The notes below the pieces were generated by a model. It was not told the DNA's origin, ran no database searches, and saw only the letters and a list, made by a program, of their open reading frames with translations. This document shows positions 10,050 through 19,287 of a stretch of DNA of 64,000 nt, in pieces (position 1 is the stretch's first letter; each line of letters begins with the position of its first letter). Source of the DNA: Kutzneria viridogrisea (GTDB lineage: Bacteria > Actinomycetota > Actinomycetes > Mycobacteriales > Pseudonocardiaceae); NCBI GenBank assembly GCA_014138725.1, contig JACJID010000001.1, forward strand, positions 2,108,001-2,172,000. The letters are read 5' to 3'. A program made the translations under genes and the position numbers.

Positions 10050-12647
10050 TCACCCGACCGCGTGCTCGGTTGCCTGCTTGATCTGCGCCAGCGTCTCGCC
10101 CAGGTGCGCCACCCCGTCACGGAAGCTGCTCGTCATCAGCGCGGAGTTCCCCGTCTGGTCGCGGTAGACCTTGACGCACTCCCCTGCCGCGGTGGTCAAC
10201 TCCGTCAGCGCCGAGGTCCAACTCCCCCGTAACCGCGCTACGGGCGGCTTCGGGAACTCCTCCGCCCTGCGCAGCACGGGTTGCAGGTCGGCGCAGCCCG
10301 AGACGATCCGTTCCAGGTTCTCGGTGCTGAAGTTCTGCAAGGCCGTGTTGTTCGCCGTGCCCACCGCGGTGAACGTGTCCATGCCGCCGCCGTAGATCCA
10401 GATGTTGACGGCTTCGGTCTCGTTCATGGCCAGGCTGGTCGGTTCCGGCGGCAGCAGCGGTGCGGCCCCGTTCGCGGTCGGCCACCAGATCACCGCGAAG
10501 GCCGACACCGCCACGACCCCGGCCAGGACCAGCCGTCCCGGGCGAGCCGCCCGCACCGGGCGGTCCCGGCGCGGGCGTACCAGCGCTACGGCCAGTACGG
10601 TCACGGCCGTACCGGCGAACGGCAGCACCTGCAGCGGGCGGGCCGCCACGATGCTGTCGACCTGGCCGCCAGCGGTCCAGTGCAGGGCCCAGATCCCCAG
10701 GCAGGCGAGAACCCCGAGCGTCCACGTTGCCAGCGCGGCCGTGCTCCAGTCGGCGCGTCGCAGCACGAGCAGGGCCAGCACGAACTGAACGACCACGGCC
10801 GCGGCGATCTCCCAGGCCGTCAGGACGAGGGCGAATTCGGCGCCGCCCCGGCCCGTGGCGGCCAGGCGCAGCACCGCGACCAGCACGGCCCAGGACAGGG
10901 TGCCGACGCCTGCCGCGAGCAGGCCCAGTCGCACCCGGCGGCCGGGGTCCGACGCCAGCAGCAGCGGCACGAGCCAGAGGGCGGCCAGCGCGGCGGCGGT
11001 GAGGATCCGGTCCTCGTTGAGCAGGAACGGCACCACCACGGTGTCGATGACCTGTGCGTCGAGCAGGGACCAGGCCGTGCCGTGCGCGTAGCCCTCCAAC
11101 AGGGCGACCGCGGGCTGCACGTAGGACTGCCACAGGACGTCCCCGGCCTGGGCGACGCGGATCCAGCCGAGGCAGCTCACGCAGACGAGCAGCACAGCCG
11201 CCGCGGCGGCCAGGCCGCGCCAGGTGCGCACCCCCTCGCCGAGCAGGCGTGCGCAGTGGCCTGCCCACACGCAGACCAGCGCTGACACACCGATCAGCAC
11301 CGCGGAGACCGCCAGCTTGAGCAGGGAGGGCTGTAGGACGTACTCCCCCGCCTCCTGTAGTTGCAGGTACATGCCCAGCGCGAGGCCCAGGCCCATGGCG
11401 GCGCCGGGCAGGGCGAACACCCCGCGTGCGGTACCGCCTGCGCGGAGGTGGGCGGCGCCGCGCCAGGCGATGACGCAGACCAGGGCGCCGACGGCGATGC
11501 CCCAGACGTAGCGCATGACGGTGAAGGACTCGTTGCCGCTGTGGTACCAGCTGACGGAGCTCAGCCCGGACACGAGGTGCGCCCAGGCGAGCTGGATGGC
11601 CAGGCCGCTGGCGAGCACCTCCCAGAAGCCGGGGCGCAGCAGGGACTTCGGGTCGCGCATGGCGGCCTCGCGGGCGGCCCGGCTGGGGTGGGTGGCGATC
11701 CAGCTGAGCACCCGGCGGAGGCGTGGTTGTTCGGCCAGCGCGCGGTACGGGTCGGTGGTGCCGGTCCAGGTGGCCACGAGCGCGTCGGCGTAGCGCTCGC
11801 GGGAGCGGAGCACGGCGGTGCGGGCGAGGTAGACCAGTAGGACCAGTGCGGCCAGGCGGACGGCCAGTCCGAGGGTGACGGGTCCGGTCAGCGGCAGCAG
11901 GGTGGGCGGGTGCCAGGGGTCGGCGGAGAGCAGGAACGGGTCGATCGTGACGAGCAGGTACGGGAGGAGGCCGATGATCAGGAAGGCGCGCCAGGTGGCG
12001 AGCGTGGCGTAGGTGGTGGCGATGTCGTTGTTGCGGACGTGCGCCAGTTCGTGCAGGACGACGGCCTCGAAGGTGGGGCGGTCGTGGTCGAGCAGGGCGA
12101 CCAGTCCGGCGTCCAGGCAGACCCGTGGGCGGCGGCGGTGTCCGAAGGCGACTCCCCCGGCGCGCAGGCTGCTGGCGTCGAGCAGGAACTCGGGAGGTTT
12201 GGCCAGTCCGGCGGTGGCGACGAGTTCGGTGAGCGGTTCGCGGAGTTTGTCCCACAGTGCGGGGAGCTGGTCGATGCGTTGGAGGCGGGAGCGGCGCACG
12301 CGCCAGGCTGGGCGGGCGTAGTAGATCGCGACGGCGGCCAGCGCGAGCAGCAGGAGTCCGGTGAGCAGCCAGCCGAGCCTGGGTAGGAACAGTGCGGACA
12401 TGCACTCGCGGTAGGTGTTCCACTTGGACTCGTCGGGGTCGGGGGTGGCCCCGCTGGTGAGGTACAGGTTGGCGCGGACCTGGCAGTGCGCGTCCTCGGT
12501 GAAGGTGGCGACGGGCCAGATCGTGGCGAAGACCCCGTAGATGTGCAGGGTGGAGGCGAGGGTCAGTACGACGAGTGTGGCGAAGCGCTGGGTGGTGCCG
12601 GAGGGCACGCGCAGGATCGCCGTGGCCGCGGGTCTGTCCGCCGCCAC
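10050..12647 (-). CDS. M48-family zinc metallopeptidase, multi-spanning membrane protein
   Basis: An 865-residue protein. An N-terminal membrane helix and a second at about 90-110 precede a peptidase M48 domain with the zinc motif HELAH at 199-203 and the usual following helix. The rest (about 210-700) contains many hydrophobic segments, far longer than HtpX or Ste24 proteins, and ends with a hydrophilic domain of about 150 residues predicted to lie on one face of the membrane. It may act in membrane-protein quality control or signalling by proteolysis; the substrate is unknown. The GTG start lies 4 bp after the stop of the small gene at 12652, so the two are co-transcribed leftward. Confidence 0.83.
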   Translation of the reverse strand: MAADRPAATAILRVPSGTTQRFATLVVLTLASTLHIYGVFATIWPVATFTEDAHCQVRANLYLTSGATPDPDESKWNTYRECMSALFLPRLGWLLTGLLLLALAAVAIYYARPAWRVRRSRLQRIDQLPALWDKLREPLTELVATAGLAKPPEFLLDASSLRAGGVAFGHRRRPRVCLDAGLVALLDHDRPTFEAVVLHELAHVRNNDIATTYATLATWRAFLIIGLLPYLLVTIDPFLLSADPWHPPTLLPLTGPVTLGLAVRLAALVLLVYLARTAVLRSRERYADALVATWTGTTDPYRALAEQPRLRRVLSWIATHPSRAAREAAMRDPKSLLRPGFWEVLASGLAIQLAWAHLVSGLSSVSWYHSGNESFTVMRYVWGIAVGALVCVIAWRGAAHLRAGGTARGVFALPGAAMGLGLALGMYLQLQEAGEYVLQPSLLKLAVSAVLIGVSALVCVWAGHCARLLGEGVRTWRGLAAAAAVLLVCVSCLGWIRVAQAGDVLWQSYVQPAVALLEGYAHGTAWSLLDAQVIDTVVVPFLLNEDRILTAAALAALWLVPLLLASDPGRRVRLGLLAAGVGTLSWAVLVAVLRLAATGRGGAEFALVLTAWEIAAAVVVQFVLALLVLRRADWSTAALATWTLGVLACLGIWALHWTAGGQVDSIVAARPLQVLPFAGTAVTVLAVALVRPRRDRPVRAARPGRLVLAGVVAVSAFAVIWWPTANGAAPLLPPEPTSLAMNETEAVNIWIYGGGMDTFTAVGTANNTALQNFSTENLERIVSGCADLQPVLRRAEEFPKPPVARLRGSWTSALTELTTAAGECVKVYRDQTGNSALMTSSFRDGVAHLGETLAQIKQATEHAVG

Positions 12648-12651
12648 GGGC

Positions 12652-13116
12652 TCAGCGCCCCTGGTCGAGCAGGATGCGCACGACCTCGGCGACCTTGCCT
12701 GCCAGTGCCGGGTCCTTGGTGAGCTTCTCCACGGCCTGCCGGGCCTGTTCGCTGGCCTCCTCGCACAGTTCGGGGGTCAGTTCGGGGACGGGCTGGTCTT
12801 CGGTCTTCTTGCGGCGCAGGCGTTTGAGCAGGCCGCCCGCCTTGGTGACGGCGAGTTCGCCCGCCTTGTCGACGAGGTGCTCGTAGATCGAGGTGGCCAC
12901 GGCCAGTGCTACTGGTGAGAGCACCAGTACGGCGGTGTCGATGCCTGATCCGAGCACGGCGCCGGGTCGGCCGCGGTCGGCGAGGACCTTGCGCGGGTCG
13001 TGCAGGTATGCCTGGCTGATCGGCTCGAACAGGGCCAGTTCCTCGGGGGCCAGTTCGGTGACGATGCCTCGGCCGAGGGTGAGCACGAACTGTTCGGATG
13101 CGGATGATTCGGTCAT
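12652..13116 (-). CDS. Uncharacterised 154-residue protein
   Basis: Not recognised. The product starts MTESSASEQFVLTLGRG, is acidic at the N-terminus, has one moderately hydrophobic stretch (DTAVLVLSPVALAVATSIYEHLV, about residues 59-81), a basic patch LLKRLRRKK and a charged helical C-terminus with many Glu/Lys. It is the first gene of a two-gene leftward unit with the M48 membrane protease and starts 93 bp from the divergent amidase gene. A peripheral or single-pass partner of the protease is possible but unproven. Confidence 0.7.
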   Translation of the reverse strand: MTESSASEQFVLTLGRGIVTELAPEELALFEPISQAYLHDPRKVLADRGRPGAVLGSGIDTAVLVLSPVALAVATSIYEHLVDKAGELAVTKAGGLLKRLRRKKTEDQPVPELTPELCEEASEQARQAVEKLTKDPALAGKVAEVVRILLDQGR

Positions 13117-13208
13117 CTACTCCCCCTGTGTGCGACAGGCTGATCGTCGCGCGCGGCAATGGGGTTGTTACTCGGCCGTTCGGGGTTGACTGGATCTTCT
13201 GACTTACA

Positions 13209-14612
13209 GTGCCCGATGTGACATCCGAGCGAGTACATGCGTTCACCGGTGACGTGCTGGGTGATCTTGATGCGGTGGGGGTCGCCGAGCTGGTGCGGTC
13301 CGGTGAGGTCAGTGCGGCTGAGGTGGCCGGGGCCGCGGTGGCGCGTGCCGAGCTGGTCGACCCCAAGCTGCGGGCGGTGGCGTTCCCTGCCTACGACCGG
13401 GTGTCGGCGGCTGGCGGGTTGCTGGCTGGGGTGCCGACGTTCGTGAAGGACAACACCGATGTACGCGGGCTGCCTTCGGGGCATGGTTCGGCGGCGCTGC
13501 GGCCCGGGCCTGCGAAGCGGGATGCTGGGTTCGCGCGGCAGTACCTGAGTTCGGGTGTGACGGTGCTGGGCAAGAGCCGGTTGCCGGAGTTCGGGTTCAA
13601 CGCGTCGACGGAGTTCGCTGGTGCTGAGCCGACTCGCAATCCGTGGCACACGGCGTACTCCGCGGGGGCGTCCTCGGGTGGTGCCGCGGCTTTGGTGGCC
13701 GCGGGGGTGGTGCCGATCGCGCACGCCAACGACGGTGGTGGGTCGATCCGCATTCCGGCGGCGTGTTGCGGGTTGGTGGGGTTGAAGCCGACTCGGGGCC
13801 GGTTGGTGGCCAACGAGCAGGGCAGGTCGTTGCCGATCGACCTGGTGTCGGACGGGGTGGTGTCGCGGTCGGTGCGGGACCAGGCGGCGTTCTACGCGGC
13901 TGCGGAGCGGTACTGGCGCAATCCGCAGTTGCCGGAGTTGGGGTTGGTGGAGGGGCCTGGGCGGCGGCGGTTGCGGATCGGGTTGGTGGTCGACTCCCCC
14001 GCTGGTGTGCGGGCCTGTCCTCGGACGGCTGAGGTGGTGGCGGAGACCGCTTCGGTGTTGGAGGGGTTGGGGCACCGGGTGGAGCCGGTGGTGGTCCCGA
14101 TCGACGGGCGGTTCGTGGCGGACTTCACGGCGTACTGGGGCATGTTGTCGTTCCTGGTGTCGGTGACGGGCAAGGTGGTGCTGGATCGGTCCTTCCAGGC
14201 GAGCCGGATGGACGGGTTGAGCCAGGGGCTGCGCGGGCTGTTCCGGTCCAGGTTGTTGGCGGCGCCGGGCATGCTGTACCGGTTGTCGCGGGTGCGACGG
14301 GATTACGCGCGGATGTTCGAGCGGGTGGACCTGGTGCTGTCGCCGGTGCTGGCGCACGTGACTCCGTTGCTGGGGCACCTGAGTCCGACTGTGCCGTTCG
14401 AGGAGTTGTTGACGCGGTTGCAGTCCTATGTGGCCTACACGCCGTTGAACAACGTGTCGGGCGGTCCGGCGATCTCGGTGCCGATGGGTGCGACGGCGGA
14501 GGGACTACCCGTTGGGGTGCAGTTCTCGGCGGCGCACGGGGCGGAGCGCACCCTGTTGGAGCTGGCCTTCGAGCTGGAGGCGGCACGTCCTTGGCGGCGC
14601 ATCCAGGACTGA
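13209..14612 (+). CDS. Amidase-signature family hydrolase
   Basis: A 467-residue amidase with the Ser-cisSer-Lys triad visible: Lys80 in TFVKDNTD, the GASSGG motif at 153-158 and Ser179 in NDGGGSIRIPA. The amidase signature runs through about residues 70-200 and the C-terminus ends with the typical GLPVGVQF segment. These enzymes hydrolyse carboxylic amides; GatA of the tRNA amidotransferase belongs to the same family, but no gatB/gatC is nearby. The GTG start at 13209 is directly before TSERVHAF. Substrate unknown. Confidence 0.85.
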   Translation: MPDVTSERVHAFTGDVLGDLDAVGVAELVRSGEVSAAEVAGAAVARAELVDPKLRAVAFPAYDRVSAAGGLLAGVPTFVKDNTDVRGLPSGHGSAALRPGPAKRDAGFARQYLSSGVTVLGKSRLPEFGFNASTEFAGAEPTRNPWHTAYSAGASSGGAAALVAAGVVPIAHANDGGGSIRIPAACCGLVGLKPTRGRLVANEQGRSLPIDLVSDGVVSRSVRDQAAFYAAAERYWRNPQLPELGLVEGPGRRRLRIGLVVDSPAGVRACPRTAEVVAETASVLEGLGHRVEPVVVPIDGRFVADFTAYWGMLSFLVSVTGKVVLDRSFQASRMDGLSQGLRGLFRSRLLAAPGMLYRLSRVRRDYARMFERVDLVLSPVLAHVTPLLGHLSPTVPFEELLTRLQSYVAYTPLNNVSGGPAISVPMGATAEGLPVGVQFSAAHGAERTLLELAFELEAARPWRRIQD

Positions 14613-14642
14613 CTTGTCAGGGGTGTGCGGTACAAGATCCAC

Positions 14643-15623
14643 ATGAAGGTTGTGGATGCCCAGCTGGAGTTCTTCGCGGCCCGCCGTCCGCGTAAGGACT
14701 CGCCGCACACGACGGCCGCGTACCGGCGTGACCTGGCGGTGATCACCGAGTTGCTGGTGGCCGAGACCGGGGTGCCGGTCGAGGAGTTGGTTGTCGAGCA
14801 GTTGACGGCCCCCGCGCTGCGTGCGGTGTTCGGGGTGTTCGCGGACAGCCATGCGAAGAGTTCGGTGCTGCGGGCGTGGTCGACCTGGAACCAGTTCCTG
14901 ACCTTCTGTGTGGCCGACGAGTTGCTGGCGGGCAACCCGATGGGTGCGGTGGCGCGGCCGAAGACCCCGCCGTTGGTGCCCAAGCCGTTGCGGGGTGAGG
15001 ACACGCCGGAGCGGTTGCTGGCCTCGGCGGCGGCCGGTGAGCGCAAGGCGCGGGACCCGTGGCCGGAGCGGGACGTGCTGGTGCTGGCGTTGGGGCTGGT
15101 GGCGGGGTTGCGGTCGGCGGAGATGCGGCGGTTGTCGGCGTCCTCGCTGGTGGGGCGGTCCGGGGAGATGCGGTTGCACGTGCACGGCAAGGGCAGCCGG
15201 GACCGGTCGATCCCGGTGCAGCCCGCGATGGAGCGGCTCATCGAGGGGTACCTGGACTCGTGTCGTCGCCGGTTCCCGCGTGAGCGGTTCGGGCGTAGTT
15301 CCCCGTTGTTGCGGGACCGGTCGGGTGAGCCGATCGGTCGTGGGGCCTTGGACTACCTGGTGAAGTCCTGTTACCGGTGGGCGGGGTTGAACGACCGGGT
15401 GCCGGTGGGGGCGAACCTGCACGCGTTGCGGCACACCTTCGCCACGCGGTTGGCCGAGGACGGGGCGAGTGCCTCGGAGATCATGGCGTTGCTGGGGCAC
15501 GCGAGCCTGGCGACGAGCCAGAACTACATCGAGGCCACGGGCAGGGAGCAGCGGGCCGCCGCGGCCAGCAACCGGACGTACCGGGTGCTGGACGAGGTGG
15601 CCGACCGCTCCCCTGGGCCGTGA
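14643..15623 (+). CDS. Tyrosine recombinase/integrase
   Basis: A 326-residue XerC/D-type site-specific recombinase. The N-terminal SAM-like domain contains TTAAYRRDLAVITELL, and the catalytic domain carries GLRSAEMRRL (first Arg), the beta-hairpin Lys in VHGKGSRDR, HALRHTFATRLAEDG (His-x-x-Arg) and LGHASLATSQNYIEA with His and nucleophile Tyr. All catalytic residues are present. The ATG at 14643 is preferred over in-frame GTG codons at 14625. No attachment-site repeat, excisionase or phage gene is seen nearby, so this is a lone recombinase. Its stop abuts the EamA gene stop (TGATCA). Confidence 0.87.
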   Translation: MKVVDAQLEFFAARRPRKDSPHTTAAYRRDLAVITELLVAETGVPVEELVVEQLTAPALRAVFGVFADSHAKSSVLRAWSTWNQFLTFCVADELLAGNPMGAVARPKTPPLVPKPLRGEDTPERLLASAAAGERKARDPWPERDVLVLALGLVAGLRSAEMRRLSASSLVGRSGEMRLHVHGKGSRDRSIPVQPAMERLIEGYLDSCRRRFPRERFGRSSPLLRDRSGEPIGRGALDYLVKSCYRWAGLNDRVPVGANLHALRHTFATRLAEDGASASEIMALLGHASLATSQNYIEATGREQRAAAASNRTYRVLDEVADRSPGP

Positions 15624-16493
15624 TCAGTCGAAGGCGAGTACCAGGATGCCCGCGCCGAGCACGGCCAGCCCGGTCCAGGACAGGGCTGGCAGGTGTTCGC
15701 CGGTGACGAGGATGCCGAGCACGGTGGCGACGGCGGGTTCGAGCAGGGTGAGGGTGGCGGCCACGGCGGCTGTGGTGTGGCGCAGGCCGTGGCCGAACAG
15801 CAGGTAGGCGAGGAAGGTGGTGATCAGGGCGAGGTGCGCGGCCACGGCGGCGCCTCGAGGGGTGGTGAGCCAGACGGGCTGGGACAGCAGCACGACGGGC
15901 AGGGTGAGCAGGGCGGCTCCGCCGAACATGGAGCCGACCGCGCCCCGGGCGTCGGCGCCCTGGTCGATCAGGTGTGCGCCGATGACGGTGTAGGCGGCGT
16001 AGGCCAGTCCGGCGAGTAGTGCGAGCAGGATGCCGGTGGGGTTGAGGTGTGTGCTGCCTTCGGCGCCGATGACCAGCACCGCGCAGCCGAGCACGGCGGC
16101 GGTGGTGGCCAGTGCCCAGCGCCGGGTGAGCCGGTGGCCGTGTAGGAGGTGGGCGAGCAGGCCGGTGAAGACGGGGCCGCTGCCGAGGGTGAGCACGGTG
16201 GCCACGGCGACTCCGGTGCTGGCCACGGCCGGGTAGAAGCTGAGCGGGTAGGTGGCGACGGCTGCGGCGCCGAGCAGGACGAGTGGCTGGCGGGTGAGTA
16301 GCAGGCGCAGGCCTGCTCGGGAGGTGAGCAGCAGTAGGGCGCCGCCGAGGGTGAGCCCGGCCGCGCCGACGATCAGGGCTGGGGCTCCGGCGGGTGCCAG
16401 TGAGCTGGCGGTTCCGGTGGTGCCCCACAGCACCGAGGCGATGAGGATCGCGGCGGTCGCGGACGGGCGTGACTGTGACGACTGGGTGGACAC
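15624..16493 (-). CDS. EamA/DMT-family transporter
   Basis: A 289-residue protein with ten hydrophobic segments arranged as two EamA repeats, starting at SATAAILIASVLWGTTGTAS and ending TGLAVLGAGILVLAFD. The family exports amino acids, metabolites or drugs. The first repeat ends near the loop LHGHRLTRRW and the second begins around NPTGILLALLAGL. A 6 bp inverted repeat CGAATC/GATTCG (16512-16536) lies just upstream of the start and may be regulatory. Substrate cannot be inferred. Confidence 0.85.
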   Translation of the reverse strand: MSTQSSQSRPSATAAILIASVLWGTTGTASSLAPAGAPALIVGAAGLTLGGALLLLTSRAGLRLLLTRQPLVLLGAAAVATYPLSFYPAVASTGVAVATVLTLGSGPVFTGLLAHLLHGHRLTRRWALATTAAVLGCAVLVIGAEGSTHLNPTGILLALLAGLAYAAYTVIGAHLIDQGADARGAVGSMFGGAALLTLPVVLLSQPVWLTTPRGAAVAAHLALITTFLAYLLFGHGLRHTTAAVAATLTLLEPAVATVLGILVTGEHLPALSWTGLAVLGAGILVLAFD

Positions 16494-16647
16494 GGGTGTG
16501 CGCTCCAGGGGCGAATCGACTCCGAACGGGGATTCGTCTCCGGGCGCGCGAGGGTGTGCCGCGAGTGCGGCTGGTCAGCGAGTGCTGTGGTGCCTGCTCG
16601 TGCGCCCGGTCAGGCGGCGAGAGGCGGGGTGACAGCGCGCCAGTACG

Positions 16648-17124
16648 TCATGGCTGTGAGGTTAGCAGTCGGTGCCGCCACAGCAGTTCGGTTCCGTGCT
16701 GGCCGAGTGGTTGGAAGCCGAGGCGGGCGGCGAGCGCGGCGCTGCGGGTGTTGTCGGGATGGTGGCGGAGGTCGACGTGCGGTGCGCCGATGCGGCGGGC
16801 TTGGTCGAGCAGTGCGCGGGTGGCGCGGGTGGCGATGCCCCGGCCGGTGTGGTCGGGGTGCAGCCAGTAGGCCAGTTCGGTGGCGTTCTCGGTGGTGATC
16901 AGGCAGGCGTTGCCGATGGGGGTCGGGTGTCCCGTGGTGAGGATCGCGTAGTTGTAGGACTTGCCGGTGGCCCAGTTGCGCAGTGCGCGGTCGAGGAAGG
17001 CGGTGGGCTGCCAGGTCATCCACGGGCCGAGGCGGCCGGCGACGGCTTCGAGTGCGGGCAGGTCGGTGGGCTGCCAGGGGCGCAGGGTGAGCTCGTCGAG
17101 GTGCAGTGGGTGTTCGGGGCTCAT
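16648..17124 (-). CDS. GNAT-family N-acetyltransferase (RimJ-like)
   Basis: A 158-residue acetyltransferase of the Acetyltransf_3 type: LTLRPWQPTDLPALEAV at the N-terminus, AYWLHPDHTGRGIATRATRAL with the Q/R-x-x-G-x-G/A acetyl-CoA loop, and RSAALAARLGFQPLGQ near the end. The ATG at 17124 overlaps the TGA of the TetR gene (ATGA), so both are one unit; the regulator may therefore control this enzyme. The longer open frame upstream is a shadow of the TetR gene. The substrate may be an alpha-amino group or small amine. Confidence 0.84.
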   Translation of the reverse strand: MSPEHPLHLDELTLRPWQPTDLPALEAVAGRLGPWMTWQPTAFLDRALRNWATGKSYNYAILTTGHPTPIGNACLITTENATELAYWLHPDHTGRGIATRATRALLDQARRIGAPHVDLRHHPDNTRSAALAARLGFQPLGQHGTELLWRHRLLTSQP

Positions 17125-17723
17125 GGGCGGGTGGCCAGGGTGAAGGTGTCGGCGAGTTGGCGGCCGTACTCCTCGGCGTCCAGGGTGGGGTCGGCGCAGA
17201 GCCGGTTCACGGTGGCGTCGATGGCGCCGACGGCGGCCAGGGCCATGGCGTGTGGGTTGAACTTGCCGAACTCCCCCGCGGCCTGTCCGGCGCGCAGGTG
17301 CTTGGTGAACTCCTCGAGCCGGTCGTCGATCTCGCTGGGGGTGGCGATCGTGCGGGCGTTGCCCAGCACCTGCACCAGGGCGCGGACGTGCTCGGGGTGG
17401 GCGCGGACCAGGTCCATGTTGCAGGCCAGGCGGACGCGCATGATCTCGACGTAGCCCTTGGCGGCCTCCATGCGGGGGCTCATGTACCGGTCGGCCACGG
17501 CGATCGCCTCGGCGACGACCTCGCGCATCAGGTCGTCCTTGCCCTTGAAGTGGTAGGAGATCATGCCGGTGCTGCTCAGCCCGGCGTGCTCGGCGATGCG
17601 GGCGAACGTCGCCGCGGCGTAGCCCTGTTCGGCGATCACCTCGATGGCGGAGCGCACGATCTGCGCGCGCCGGGCGCTCTCGGTGAAGGTCCGCCCGTCC
17701 TTCGCCCCGTCCTTTGCTCGCAT
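17121..17723 (-). CDS. TetR-family transcriptional regulator
   Basis: A 200-residue repressor. The N-terminal helix-turn-helix domain is IVRSAIEVIAEQGYAAATFARIAEHAGLSSTGMISYHFKGKDDLMREV, with the diagnostic YHF-x-K-x-D/E-x-L segment. The C-terminal ligand domain is alpha-helical with no obvious metal or cofactor site. An ATG at 17723 is preferred to the TTG two codons upstream. It is divergent from the methyltransferase at 17768, with a CGGGC-N5-GCCCG inverted repeat in the 44 bp gap, which may be its operator. The downstream GNAT gene is translationally coupled. Confidence 0.86.
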   Translation of the reverse strand: MRAKDGAKDGRTFTESARRAQIVRSAIEVIAEQGYAAATFARIAEHAGLSSTGMISYHFKGKDDLMREVVAEAIAVADRYMSPRMEAAKGYVEIMRVRLACNMDLVRAHPEHVRALVQVLGNARTIATPSEIDDRLEEFTKHLRAGQAAGEFGKFNPHAMALAAVGAIDATVNRLCADPTLDAEEYGRQLADTFTLATRP

Positions 17724-17734
17724 GAGCAATGTCT

Positions 17735-17758
17735 AGCACGGGCGTTCTGCCCGACTAG
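17735..17758. promoter_or_regulatory. Candidate TetR operator
   Basis: The short divergent gap contains CGGGC (17739-17743), a five-base spacer and GCCCG (17749-17753), flanked by CTAG on both sides with a one-base offset. A TAGGAT at 17757-17762 lies six bases before the GTG of the methyltransferase, consistent with a leaderless transcript whose -10 overlaps this site. Confidence 0.4.
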
Positions 17759-17767
17759 GATGCGCCG

Positions 17768-18397
17768 GTGGATCCGGCCGAGCAGTTCCTGCGCGCCAAC
17801 ACCGAGTTGACGCCGACCCCGCTGGTGCCGGAGGTCTCGCTGCACCTCGCCGTGGACATCGAGGCCCTGTGGCAGCTCACCGGCGGGGACGAGCCGCCGT
17901 TCTGGGCGTTCGCGTGGGCTGGGGGCCAGGGGGTGGCCCGGTACCTGCTGGACTCGCCCTCGGCGGTGGCAGGGCGGTCGGTGTTCGACCTCGCGTGCGG
18001 GTCGGGGCTGGTGGGTATCGCGGCGAGCGTGGCTGGGGCCGAGTCGGTGGTCTGTTGCGACGTGGATCCGCTGGCGGGGGTCGCGGCGCGGGTCAACGCC
18101 GCGGCGAACGGGGTCGCGGTGGGTGTGCGGGTCGCCGATGTGTTGGACGGGCCGGTGGACGCCCAGGTCGTGGTGGCCGGTGACGTGTTCTACGACCGCG
18201 ACATGGCTGAGCGCGTGTGGCCGTTCCTGGCGCGGGTCGCTGCTGGCGGCGCTGCGGTGCTGGTCGGTGACCCGAGTAATCGTCCGTACCTGCCTCGGCG
18301 GCGGTGTGTGGCGGTCGCGGAGTACGTGGTGCCGGTGACTCGTGAGCTCGAGGGTGTGCGTGAGCTGGTGACGACGGTGTGGCGGGTGGCGGGGTGA
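17768..18397 (+). CDS. Class I SAM methyltransferase (METTL20/ETFB-lysine type)
   Basis: A 209-residue methyltransferase. Motif I is VFDLACGSGLVGIAA, the acidic loop is CCDVDPLA, and the post-motif VVVAGDVFYDRDMA resembles the (D/E)xxY pattern of family 16 protein-lysine methyltransferases. The N-terminus PFWAFAWAGGQGVARYLL, with FWAFAW before motif I, is typical of the ETFB-lysine/NNMT-like branch. A protein lysine substrate is thus plausible but not shown. It is divergent from a TetR gene that may control it. Confidence 0.78.
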   Translation: MDPAEQFLRANTELTPTPLVPEVSLHLAVDIEALWQLTGGDEPPFWAFAWAGGQGVARYLLDSPSAVAGRSVFDLACGSGLVGIAASVAGAESVVCCDVDPLAGVAARVNAAANGVAVGVRVADVLDGPVDAQVVVAGDVFYDRDMAERVWPFLARVAAGGAAVLVGDPSNRPYLPRRRCVAVAEYVVPVTRELEGVRELVTTVWRVAG

Positions 18398-18432
18398 GTG
18401 GCGGCCAGCCCCGAGAGGAAGCCGCCCCCCGA

Positions 18433-19215
18433 TCAGGCGAAGAACTCGGCGAGCAGTGGGGCCAGCACGGCGGGGTCGACCTGGTGGCTCTGACCGTCGA
18501 GCACCTGGTGGCGGGCGTGTGGAACGGCCTGGGCCACGGCGAGGCTGCCCGCGTGCAGCTCGGGTGAGGTGTCGGCACCGGTGAGGACGAGGGTGGGCAC
18601 TGTGATGCGGGCGGCGCGTTCGCGGGGCACGCGGGCGTCGCCGACGATGGCCATGTCGTAGGCGAGGGTGGGGGCGATGGCCTCGAACTGGGGCCAGGCC
18701 GGGGAACGCCGCATCCCGGCGATGGCGACGGCGGGCACGCCGACCCGGGTCATGAACAGTTCGACGGCGTCTGCTCTGCGGTCGGCGGCCAGCAGTGCGT
18801 CGAGGTCGCGGTTGAACTTCGCGGCGGCGGCGAGGTCGCCGTCCGGTTCGTTGGTGAACGGCGGCTCGTACAGCGCGAGCTTGGTCACCGGCAGGCCGCT
18901 GGCGACGGCCTCCATGGCCAGGATGGCGCCGGAGGACATGCCGTACAGGTGCGCGGAGCCACCGGCCTCGGTGATCAGCGCGGCGATGTCCTCGACCTCG
19001 CGCCGCACGGCGTAGGGCGCGGTGTCCCCGCTCTGGCCTCGGCCACGCCGGTCGTAGGCGTACACGGTGAACTGCGGTGCGAGTAGTTCGGCTAGCGGCA
19101 GCATACCGCCGAACGCGCGGTGGCAGTTGGCGCCGTCGACCGCGATCAGCGCGGGACCGTGCCCGTGCGTCTCGTAGGCGATCTTCGTGCCGTCCGCTGA
19201 GGTGATCGTGCCCAT
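18433..19215 (-). CDS. Alpha/beta-fold hydrolase
   Basis: A 260-residue hydrolase. The oxyanion strand region is ALIAVDGANCHR in place of HG(G), the nucleophile elbow is LYGMSSGAIL with a Ser, and the distal His lies in LDGQSHQVDP. The cap domain spans about residues 115-185. The ATG at 19215 follows a plausible GGAAGG ribosome site; the frame upstream is a shadow of the oxidoreductase gene on the other strand. The natural substrate is unknown. Confidence 0.83.
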   Translation of the reverse strand: MGTITSADGTKIAYETHGHGPALIAVDGANCHRAFGGMLPLAELLAPQFTVYAYDRRGRGQSGDTAPYAVRREVEDIAALITEAGGSAHLYGMSSGAILAMEAVASGLPVTKLALYEPPFTNEPDGDLAAAAKFNRDLDALLAADRRADAVELFMTRVGVPAVAIAGMRRSPAWPQFEAIAPTLAYDMAIVGDARVPRERAARITVPTLVLTGADTSPELHAGSLAVAQAVPHARHQVLDGQSHQVDPAVLAPLLAEFFA

Positions 19216-19287
19216 GTGTGTTCCCTTCCGTCGGTGTGCAGACCACGCGGCGCGCTGGAACTCATCGGTGGCCGTAGGGTTTGGTGC

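Noticed and set aside
15618-15630. TGATCA at abutting convergent stops (also 25094-25099) as a regulatory motif
   Set aside because: It simply results from two TGA stops facing each other.
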